Shown piece by piece: positions 42,301 to 48,992 of a DNA stretch of 64,000 nucleotides; within the stretch, counting starts at the first letter, position 1; each line of letters opens with the position of its first letter. The notes beneath the pieces were generated by a model. That model was not told where the DNA came from and made no database searches. It saw only the letters and a list, made by a program, of their open reading frames with translations. The position numbers and the translations under genes are program-made. Source of the stretch: Bacillus_BA fengqiuensis (GTDB lineage: Bacteria; Bacillota; Bacilli; Bacillales; Bacillaceae_H); NCBI GenBank assembly GCA_030813035.1, contig JAUSTV010000001.1; one strand, 5' to 3'.

Positions 42301-42939
42301 ATGCGAGAACGATTGATTCAGCTAGTCGAACAACAACTGTTGCCGAGTGTGCGGCTGCACGCTCCCATTTTGCACAATCCCGTCATAGTGGACGATGTTC
42401 CGGACGATTGGGAATGCATCGGGAGAGGGAACTATGCTGCCGTATTCGTCCATAAAGAATATGAGCAGTGGGTGGTGAAAGTGTACGCCCATGATTATGA
42501 AAGCGTAGAAAAAGAAACCCGTGTTTACAAGCAGCTCGGGAATCACCCCGCTTATTCCGAACTGATTGCGAGCGGTTCAACCTATTTGATCTTAAAACGG
42601 CTGCGCGGCCTGACATTGTATGAGGCCGTACATAAAGGCGTCCTGATCCATAAAAGCGTGATTGAAGACATTAATAAAGCGCTCGATTATGCGAAAAAAA
42701 GAGGGCTGAATCCGATGGATGTACACGGGAAAAATGTCATGATGAGCGAAGGGAGAGGCTATGTCGTTGACGTATCGGACTTTCACAAAAAGGGAAAAGA
42801 CCGAAAATGGAAAGACTTGGTGAATGCCTATTACCGTCTGTATTTGCCTTTTTTTTATAAATTCAATATTCACGTGCCGTATTGGCTGTTGGATGTGACA
42901 AGGCATGTATACAGATTTTACCGCCGATTGAAAAATTGA
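42301..42939 (+). CDS. Small protein-kinase-like protein
   Basis: 212 aa. GRGNYAAVFVH resembles the glycine loop, WVVKVYAHD gives the ATP-binding Lys, and GLNPMDVHGKNVMM resembles a catalytic loop with the Asn, followed by YVVDVSDF where DFG would be. The C-terminal helices are short. Bacillus has similar short kinase-like proteins (YrzF/YbdM type). Activity is plausible but the HRD and DFG motifs are both altered. AAGGATGG precedes ATG. Confidence 0.7.
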   Translation: MRERLIQLVEQQLLPSVRLHAPILHNPVIVDDVPDDWECIGRGNYAAVFVHKEYEQWVVKVYAHDYESVEKETRVYKQLGNHPAYSELIASGSTYLILKRLRGLTLYEAVHKGVLIHKSVIEDINKALDYAKKRGLNPMDVHGKNVMMSEGRGYVVDVSDFHKKGKDRKWKDLVNAYYRLYLPFFYKFNIHVPYWLLDVTRHVYRFYRRLKN

Positions 42940-42952
42940 ATCCCCATAAGGA

Positions 42953-42989
42953 AGGGAACATGGAGAAACGTCTATGTTCCATTTTTTTT
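42953..42989 (+). terminator. Hairpin terminator
   Basis: GGGAACAT pairs with ATGTTCC over about 14 bases, followed by a T-run (TTTTTTTT). Confidence 0.75.
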
Positions 42990-43176
42990 GCATAAAAGGT
43001 TGATAACCGGCATCAAGGAATCTTGCCAGTAGCTTATAAGGTATTTCCATGTATGACTTAATTCTATTGTAAATTGAATATCTTAATGATGAAATAAAAA
43101 AACATCCTTTGCACGGGATGGACGTCTTAGCCGGTTACACATTGAGTGAAAATATAAAGGAGATGGCTCTGTCCCA

Positions 43177-43326
43177 TCATGAAAGATGGGACGGAGAAGG
43201 GTATCCGTTTGAGAGATTGCGATTTCTGATTTCTGTTAAAAGAAGTTGAATGAACTCTTCGCTCAACTTTAATTGTAAGGCTTGATGATAGCTTTCTAGT
43301 AACAATTCGTCTGTCAGGTGCTGCAT
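43177..43326 (-). CDS. sda: Sda, checkpoint inhibitor of sporulation kinase KinA
   Basis: 49 aa from the ATG after AAGGAG. It follows Bacillus subtilis Sda closely: LTDELLLESYHQALQLKLSEEFI against [23 protein letters not shown] (in parts). The kinase-contact residues Leu21 and Phe25 are conserved. Sda binds the dimerisation domain of KinA and stops sporulation when replication is impaired. In B. subtilis the gene is activated by DnaA; I see no clear DnaA boxes upstream here. It is divergent from a GyrI-like gene with an SOS-like box. Confidence 0.9.
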   Translation of the reverse strand: MQHLTDELLLESYHQALQLKLSEEFIQLLLTEIRNRNLSNGYPSPSHLS

Positions 43327-43584
43327 GATTCTTTTCTCCTTCGTATGTAAAAGTTGCTTTTGGAAGTATATAACCGTCCTGGTGATTCTTGAAACACATA
43401 ATGTACATATTTTGAAAATAATGACGAAAAGCCCCCCTTTCGAAGGCTCATGGAGGATACCTGCAAGCACAGTAGGCAAGAAGGAGCAAATGGCGTATTG
43501 AGAATGTGGAAAGTGTTAAGATTTATGAATATGGGAACTTTCACTCCTTGTCGAAAGAAAAGAGAGGGTATTTCCATTTTTTTC

Positions 43585-43613
43585 TTGAAACGAACGTACG
43601 TTTTGATTAAGAT
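43585..43613 (+). promoter_or_regulatory. SigA promoter with LexA-like box in the spacer (GyrI-like gene)
   Basis: TTGAAA (43585-43590) and TAAGAT (43608-43613) are 17 bases apart. The spacer contains CGAACGTACGTTTT (43591-43604), a 13-of-14 match to the Bacillus LexA consensus CGAACRNRYGTTYC. A repressor bound there would block RNA polymerase. The predicted transcript has an untranslated leader of about 90 bases before the GyrI-like gene. Confidence 0.6.
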
Positions 43614-43710
43614 GATATTAAGGAGTTTCATAGTTTATACATGCAAAAAAGCTCTACTTACAAGCTTGTTCAAAAGTAAATATATTACTATATTTTGAGG
43701 AGAGAGATAG

Positions 43711-44190
43711 ATGGAGCCTAAATTTGTTTATTTAGAAGAGAAAAAAGTAACAGGAATCGGCTGTCGAACGAGCAACCAATTAGAAGCAAGCGGGGAAGGG
43801 AGCATTCCGAAATTATGGGGTGAATTTTACAGACGGCAGCAGGGAAACAGTATTCCGAACAAAACAAATGAATGCATACTCGGCGTTTATACCGATTATG
43901 AAACGGATGTAAATGGCATGTATACGATGATGATTGGTTCAGAAGTCCATACAGAGGACGATGTGCCATCAGAGTTGATTTATACTACGCTTCCAGCTTC
44001 TAAGTATGCTGTGTTTACATCGGAGAAAGGGTATGTTGCCGAAGTTGTTCCGCAAACATGGGCGTCTATTTGGAAATGGTTCCGTCAATCCAACATCCAA
44101 CGTGCTTATAAAGCGGATTTTGAGCTATATGATGAAAGCAGCAGTGATCCGGAAAATGCGATTGTGGAGATTTATATCTCCGTTTTATAA
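43711..44190 (+). CDS. GyrI-like (SbmC/AraC effector-binding) domain protein
   Basis: 159 aa. Pattern of the GyrI-like small-molecule binding domain: KVTGIGCRTSNQ, IPKLWGEFYRRQQGNSIPN, CILGVYTDYET, YTMMIGSEVH, YAVFTSEKG, VVPQTWASIWKWF, RAYKADFELYDE, IYISVL. Members either bind hydrophobic ligands or, in E. coli SbmC/GyrI, protect gyrase and are induced by DNA damage. GAGGAGAG precedes ATG. The upstream SOS-like box makes DNA-stress induction plausible here. Confidence 0.8.
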   Translation: MEPKFVYLEEKKVTGIGCRTSNQLEASGEGSIPKLWGEFYRRQQGNSIPNKTNECILGVYTDYETDVNGMYTMMIGSEVHTEDDVPSELIYTTLPASKYAVFTSEKGYVAEVVPQTWASIWKWFRQSNIQRAYKADFELYDESSSDPENAIVEIYISVL

Positions 44191-44460
44191 ACTTACGAAA
44201 GTCGTTTGAGCATATTAGAAAGGTAGATTAGGACTTGATAAGGAATGCAGGTACATGTCTATTTCATAAAGCTAAGGGGTGTAAGGCAAATGAATTTACA
44301 GTATGAGGTTGTACATAAAGCACCAACAGCGGAGGAATATGTTCATTTAAGATCGACAGCAGGGCTAAGTCCGAAAAGCTTGCAGGCAGCCGAAAAAGGG
44401 TTTTCAGCAGTTAACGATTTAAGTATAAATAAGTATATTTAAGAAGGTAAGATAAAAATC

Positions 44461-45039
44461 GTGCGTACACCAGGAGGACGCAGAAGAATACCATTAAGTG
44501 AAGTGGAAAGACTTCTCGGAAAAGAATCTATACCTCAACGAAAAATAGCAATTTATGCACGTGTATCATCGAATGAACAGAAACAAAAAGGTGATTTAGA
44601 GAGTCAAATTGAATTTGTGAAGGGGAAAATTGAATCTCCTTTTTTAATAGTAGAAACCATTTCGGAAGTAGGTTCAGGATTAAACGATAAACGAAAAGGT
44701 TTGTTAAAACTTATGAGGATGGCTAAAAACGAAGAGATTACCGATATCGCCATTCGTTATAAAGATCGTTTGGCTCGTTTTGGTTATGGTTACTTAGAAG
44801 AATATTTTAAAAGTTATAATGTAGAAATACACATCATGGATGAAACAAAAACCGCGAAAAGTATTCAAGAAGAATTGGCAGATGATTTGATTAGCATCAT
44901 CACGAGTTTTTCTGGAAAACTTTACGGTTTAAGAAGTAAAAAACACAAAGAATTACAGAAAAAAGTTGAGGAGGCGATTATGGATGTTCCAAACCTATCA
45001 GACAAAAATGAAAAACGACATAATCGTTCTTCCGAATAA
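44461..45039 (+). CDS. tnpA: IS607-type serine recombinase, N-terminal HTH broken
   Basis: 192 aa from GTG. The catalytic domain is intact: IAIYARVSSNEQKQKGDLESQ with the serine nucleophile, and later IAIRYKDRLARFGYGYLEEYF. Normal IS607 TnpA starts with a MerR-like helix-turn-helix. Here the same frame upstream reads DLSINKYI, stop, EGKIKIVRTPGGRRR: the start of that domain (LSIN-) and its end (EGKIK-RTPGG) are present but about 20 residues between are missing and a stop intervenes. So the protein probably lacks a working DNA-binding domain. Confidence 0.8.
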   Translation: MRTPGGRRRIPLSEVERLLGKESIPQRKIAIYARVSSNEQKQKGDLESQIEFVKGKIESPFLIVETISEVGSGLNDKRKGLLKLMRMAKNEEITDIAIRYKDRLARFGYGYLEEYFKSYNVEIHIMDETKTAKSIQEELADDLISIITSFSGKLYGLRSKKHKELQKKVEEAIMDVPNLSDKNEKRHNRSSE

Positions 45040-46537
45040 GACAACTGAACCTGTTTATCATTATTTCGATCACTATGCTCAATTCTTCGGAGTGCTAGAA
45101 AGAAAATTATTTGTTGATTTGTATGTAAGGAAATTGCCTTCAAACGATTTGAAAAAACGCTATTGTGCGAAATATCAAATAACGTCCCGTCAATTCAACA
45201 GCATAAAAAAACAATTGGATGGACGAGTAAAAGCGAAAGAAGAGAAAAGAAAACACGAAATCAACGAATTAAAAGATAAAATCGAACAAACAAAAGAATT
45301 AATTGAAAAGAAAGTCAAACAAAAGGAAAAATCTCATGTTGCTTTATTAAAGATGAAAGGTAATGAACCTAATTTCATAAAAAAGGTCAAGAATTATCGT
45401 AGTTTACGAAATTACATTCATCAAAAGAAACGCAAACTTTATCGAATGGAGTTGAAATTACAGCAGTTAAAGAAAGATTCATCTAATAAAATCATTCGTT
45501 TATGTTTCGGTTCAAAAGAACTCTTTCATAAACAATTTCATTTAGAAGAAAATAATCTGACTTTTGCTGAGTGGAAGAAGAAATGGCGAGATAAAAGAGC
45601 CTCACAATTCACGTTTATCGGTTCGAAGGATGAAACGTTTGGTAATCAAACATGCACTTATGATGTAGAGAATCATCTTCGAATCCGTGTTAGCACGATG
45701 GACGAAAAGAAATATGGAAAACATATCGTCATTCCGAATGTTGAATTTACCTATGGTCAAGAACATATTGATAAAGCAAAAATGCCTTCTCTAGGTGTTA
45801 CAAAAGGTAAAGGACAACAGAAAAAGTATTATCGTGCGTTAACTTGTAAATTTATCAAAATGAACGATTCTTGGTATTTAAATATGACCGTTGATGTTGA
45901 CCTTCCTGAGCTAAAAATCACCGAAGGAAATGGGTATATTGGAATCGATTTTAACGCTCATTTTTTAGCTGTTACTGAAGTAGACCGCTTTGGAAATTAC
46001 TTGAATTCATTCAATGTCCCATTTAACGCTTACCATGTTTCTAGCGAACAAGCGAAACAAAGTTTGAGTGAAGCGTTAAAAGTAGCGGTTAACTATGCAC
46101 TAAACAAGCAAAAACCAATTGTTCGTGAAGAACTGGATTTCAAAAAGAAAAAACAACAATTAAAACAAATGACGAGCAAACAAGCAAAAATGTTAAGTGG
46201 GTTTGCCTATTCTTCGTATAAAGAAATGTTGGCTTCGAAATGTAAAAAAGAAGGTGTTAAATTGGTAACCGTTCATCCTGCTTATACAAGTCAAATAGGT
46301 CACCACAAATATATGAAAAAATATGGTTTGAGTTCTCATGAAAGTGCAGCAATGGTCATTGCGAGAAAAGCCATGACATTCAACAAAACAGAAAAAGTTC
46401 CACAACATCATATTATCAAGGGTAAAAAAGAAAACATCTTATCTAAAACGAGATGTAACCAATGGAAAGAAATCACAAAACAATGGAAGCGGTATAGCTT
46501 TAACCAAAAGAATTATCTTTTATATAAATCATTTTGA
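44984..46537 (+). CDS. tnpB: TnpB-related protein of the IS607-type element, 517 aa
   Basis: The ATG at 44984 follows AGGAGG by 9 bases, inside the tnpA gene. N-terminal half is a long charged coiled coil (ELKDKIEQTKELIEKKVKQK). RuvC motif I GYIGIDFNAHFLAVTEVD and motif II PIVREELDF are present. The third motif reads LSSHESAAMVIARKAM, with His where Asp is usual, and there is no zinc ribbon, as in the other tnpB homolog of this window. The two are distant relatives of one TnpB-related subfamily. Predicted role: RNA-guided DNA cleavage at the empty donor site, if the site is active. Confidence 0.88.
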   Translation: MFQTYQTKMKNDIIVLPNKTTEPVYHYFDHYAQFFGVLERKLFVDLYVRKLPSNDLKKRYCAKYQITSRQFNSIKKQLDGRVKAKEEKRKHEINELKDKIEQTKELIEKKVKQKEKSHVALLKMKGNEPNFIKKVKNYRSLRNYIHQKKRKLYRMELKLQQLKKDSSNKIIRLCFGSKELFHKQFHLEENNLTFAEWKKKWRDKRASQFTFIGSKDETFGNQTCTYDVENHLRIRVSTMDEKKYGKHIVIPNVEFTYGQEHIDKAKMPSLGVTKGKGQQKKYYRALTCKFIKMNDSWYLNMTVDVDLPELKITEGNGYIGIDFNAHFLAVTEVDRFGNYLNSFNVPFNAYHVSSEQAKQSLSEALKVAVNYALNKQKPIVREELDFKKKKQQLKQMTSKQAKMLSGFAYSSYKEMLASKCKKEGVKLVTVHPAYTSQIGHHKYMKKYGLSSHESAAMVIARKAMTFNKTEKVPQHHIIKGKKENILSKTRCNQWKEITKQWKRYSFNQKNYLLYKSF

Positions 46538-46847
46538 TTTTTTCATTCGTTGCGTTACGGTGGCAATGCTACACTGAACCTGCAAGGAAGAAAGTGTACC
46601 CATGAAATCGTAGCGTCTGGCAACAAAATCGTTTTACCTCACTGGTGTTGGATCACCCATCAGGGCAGAGTTTTTGGTCCTCAGAAGTCGTAGACTTGTC
46701 TAGCTGATGACTGTGTGATGTGAATTTCCTTGATGCGAAGGTGAAGTTCCTTCGGAGTGAATCGTAAGGGGGGTTCCGTTCTTGCCTTTGCGTGAATGTA
46801 TACTTATGTATATTTATTTACATTTTTTTATATGTTCTTTCGAACGG
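46538..46847 (+). ncRNA. Candidate omega RNA region at the right end of the IS607-type element
   Basis: About 300 bases without a coding frame follow tnpB. They contain foldable blocks (GAAGGTGAAGTTCCTTC, GATGACTGTGTGATG, CACTGGTGTTGGATCACCCATCAG). By family analogy the guide RNA ends at the element boundary, and the guide itself would be the acetyltransferase sequence from 46848 on. Confidence 0.5.
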
Positions 46848-47147
46848 TTGGAAAATTCTATTTTTGCCGTGACATTACGGGTAACTTCCAAGCTGATCGG
46901 AATGGGTAGAATCATCGGTGATGGCGGTTGCTTTTACCAAATTGTCGATATTGCCGTCGAACCGGCATATCAGGGCAGAGGATTAGGAAAAGTCATCATG
47001 TCGGAGCTGACGGCTTACTTAAATGATTTTGCTCCTGAAGCGGCTTATGTCAGTTTGCTCGCCGATGTGCCCGCAGACAAATTATATAGACAATTCGGAT
47101 TTGACTATACGCAGCCGAAGTCGGTAGGAATGTATAAGAGATATTAA

Positions 47148-47204
47148 AATGAACCGTCCGGGAATCCTTGGTTTTGCAGGATTTCTCATGACGGTTCATT
47201 TTTA
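47148..47204. terminator. ATGAACCGTC hairpin (terminator, repeat-like)
   Basis: AAATGAACCGTC pairs with GACGGTTCATTTTT, enclosing GGAATCC-N-GGATTTC. A very similar hairpin ends the DUF2269 gene near 59.0 kb. It begins right after the acetyltransferase stop. Confidence 0.7.
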
Positions 47205-47210
47205 GAAGGC

Positions 47211-47254
47211 AGGCTTGAAAGCCTATTTTTAGGCTTTCAAGCCTGCCTTTTCGT
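47211..47254. terminator. Perfect palindromic terminator overlapping the salA stop
   Basis: AAGGCAGGCTTGAAAGCCTA pairs perfectly with its complement over TTTT. On the minus strand its first arm encodes the last residues of SalA (KAGLKA), so the coding end and the terminator share bases. Confidence 0.8.
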
Positions 47255-48296
47255 TAAAAATAATATCCTCTGCAAGGTTCGTAAATGCTTCGCCGATCAG
47301 CCACTCTTCATCGTAAACAGACGATCCTGTATTTTCTTCAGGCTGTGCAAATGGTATTTGAGCAAGCACAGTCGTGTTTAACTGTTCCGCGAGTGCATCT
47401 CCGCCGCCTTGGCCGAATAGATACTTTTTCGTGCCGTCTTTATCCTCGTAATAGGCCATGTTCTCGACGACTCCTAAAATTTCGTGCTTCGTATGCACCG
47501 CCATCGCGCCCGCTCGTGAAGCAACAAAGGATGCGACAGTGTGGGGAGTGGTGACGATGATTTCTTTCGCCTGCGGAATCATGGCTGCGACGTCAATCGC
47601 GACATCTCCAGTGCCCGGTGGTAAATCGAGTAGAAGATAATCGAGCTCTCCCCAATGCGTATTCACCAAAAAGTTGCGGATCCACTTATTGAGCATCGGT
47701 CCGCGCCACATGACCGGATTGTTGTCAGGTGAAAAGAAGCCCATGGACATGACTTTGACGCCATGGCTTTCAACCGGAATGGCCGTTTGGTCAATCATCG
47801 TCGGTTTTTGCTGGATGTTCATCATGGCAGGGATGCTGAAGCCGTAGATGTCCGCATCCAGTATGCCGACTTTTTTGCCGGAACGTGCCAAAGCCGCTGC
47901 CAGGTTGATGGTGACTGTTGATTTGCCGACACCGCCTTTACCGCTCGTGACGGCGATGAAGGTTACACCCGAGTCGGGGCGCAGCATTTTCGGCATACCG
48001 TTCTCTGTCGTTGCTTCTTTTTTCAATGACTGCGTCAGTGCGGCAAGCTCTTCTTTTGACATCGCTCCGAATTTGAGCGAAACGGAGGCGGCACCAAGTT
48101 TTCGCAGCGCATCTTCAATATCTTGCTGGATTTTTGCTTTCAGCGGACATCCTTGAATCGTCAAGAAGACTTCCAGTTGAACATGGGAGTCGGTGATGCG
48201 AATATTTCTGACCATGTTCAGTTCTACAATGCTTTTATGAAGCTCCGGGTCTTGTACGGGTTTAAGAGCTTCCAATACTTGTTCGTTTGTCAGCAT
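47229..48296 (-). CDS. salA: Mrp/NBP35-family ATPase, SalA type
   Basis: 355 aa. An N-terminal MIP18-like domain (VLEALKPVQDPELHKSIVELN) is followed by a deviant Walker A TSGKGGVGKSTVTINLA, ILDADIYGFSIP and LLLDLPPGTGD. The CxxC of iron-sulfur carrier Mrp proteins is missing (NMAYYEDKDGTKKYLFGQGG), as in Bacillus SalA. SalA regulates scoC and thus exoprotease genes; related ApbC proteins work in Fe-S assembly. ATG start at 48296; monocistronic with its own terminator. Confidence 0.85.
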   Translation of the reverse strand: MLTNEQVLEALKPVQDPELHKSIVELNMVRNIRITDSHVQLEVFLTIQGCPLKAKIQQDIEDALRKLGAASVSLKFGAMSKEELAALTQSLKKEATTENGMPKMLRPDSGVTFIAVTSGKGGVGKSTVTINLAAALARSGKKVGILDADIYGFSIPAMMNIQQKPTMIDQTAIPVESHGVKVMSMGFFSPDNNPVMWRGPMLNKWIRNFLVNTHWGELDYLLLDLPPGTGDVAIDVAAMIPQAKEIIVTTPHTVASFVASRAGAMAVHTKHEILGVVENMAYYEDKDGTKKYLFGQGGGDALAEQLNTTVLAQIPFAQPEENTGSSVYDEEWLIGEAFTNLAEDIIFNEKAGLKA

Positions 48297-48403
48297 GATA
48301 ATAACACTCGCTTTCTGGCTAGGTAATCATTCATTCAACTATTTCCTTGGTTGGTAACTATTATTGACCACTCTGCAGCGGAAGGAGACATCCGTTAAAA
48401 GAA

Positions 48404-48456
48404 ATCACCGTTCATCTTTTCTATTGTTTTTTGAACAATAGAAAAGGAACGGTGAT
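48404..48456. terminator. Long hairpin between salA and yrhD
   Basis: ATCACCGTTC and TCTTTTCTATTGTT pair with AACAATAGAAAAG and GAACGGTGAT around TTTTG, a nearly perfect 23-bp stem. It lies 45 bases after the yrhD stop and most likely ends the yrhE-yrhD transcript. Confidence 0.65.
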
Positions 48457-48501
48457 AATAGGGCTGTCCATAAATCTTAAAAAGTTGGTATCATGTTTCT
48501 T

Positions 48502-48978
48502 TTATTTTAAACCTTTCCCCATACCTTTCAAAAAGTGCATCCCGAATCCGATGGCACGGTTAATGTCAGGGTCTTTCAATGCTTTGAATAAATCGAACAT
48601 GCCGATTGGTTTTGGGTTTTGAGCCTGTTCGTTCGCTTCATTCATGCCGCTGACGACGCTGTTGATCAGCTTTGTCGTCACTTCAGGATCGACAGTTGTT
48701 AAAGCTCCTGCCGCTCCCATTGCGGTATTGATTAGATTGGTCACTGGTTCACGGGACACTTGGCCGACCGCAATTTTGGCGATTTTGTCTTTCGCCTTCA
48801 GCATAGAACTTGCCGCTTCGAGCATTCCGCTTTTATGAAGTTCGCGAACGATTTCCAGTGTTTGATTTAATGCTTGATCGTTGTCAGCTAGAAGAGTTGT
48901 TAGCTCTTCCAGCTTTTGCTGCTTCATTTCTTCTTCCGTCAGTACGTGTTTTTGAATCGTTGTAATCGGTTTTGCCAT
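48502..48978 (-). CDS. yrhD: YrhD-type DUF1641 protein, formate dehydrogenase partner
   Basis: 158 aa. ATG chosen after GGAGGAG. Family pattern: LADNDQALNQTLEIVRELHKSGMLEAASSMLKAK in parts, PVTNLINTAMGAAG and PIGMFDLFKALKDPDINRAIGFGMHFLKGMGK. DUF1641 proteins are encoded next to cytosolic formate dehydrogenases and are thought to be a small subunit. It starts 14 bases after the yrhE stop, in one operon. Confidence 0.88.
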   Translation of the reverse strand: MAKPITTIQKHVLTEEEMKQQKLEELTTLLADNDQALNQTLEIVRELHKSGMLEAASSMLKAKDKIAKIAVGQVSREPVTNLINTAMGAAGALTTVDPEVTTKLINSVVSGMNEANEQAQNPKPIGMFDLFKALKDPDINRAIGFGMHFLKGMGKGLK

Positions 48979-48992
48979 TTTTATTCTCCTCC

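Larger units (their letters stand above)
44401..46847 (+). mobile_element. IS607-family element (serine recombinase tnpA plus tnpB)
   Basis: The element carries a serine recombinase gene overlapping a tnpB-related gene. The boundaries follow from the interrupted acetyltransferase gene: GG flanks both sides (44399-44400 and 46846-46847), as expected for IS607 insertion at GG, and removing 44401-46847 restores the frame. Total 2447 bases. Its genes are AT-rich compared with neighbours. Confidence 0.88.
44290..47147 (+). pseudogene. GNAT acetyltransferase gene split by an IS607-type element
   Basis: The 5' part (44290-44400, 37 codons, MNLQYEVVHKAPTAEEY... ending AAEKG) and the 3' part (46848-47147, 99 codons, LENSIFAVTLRVTSKLIGMG...) join in frame if the element is removed with one GG. 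The joined product of 136 aa is a complete GNAT protein with acetyl-CoA motif EPAYQGRGLGKVIMSEL and the C-terminal FGFDYTQPKSVGMYKRY. The original substrate is unknown. The gene is dead while the insertion remains. Confidence 0.88.

Noticed and set aside
43327..43584. Search for DnaA boxes upstream of sda
   Set aside because: Only weak matches such as TGTGGAAAG were found, too poor to claim DnaA control.
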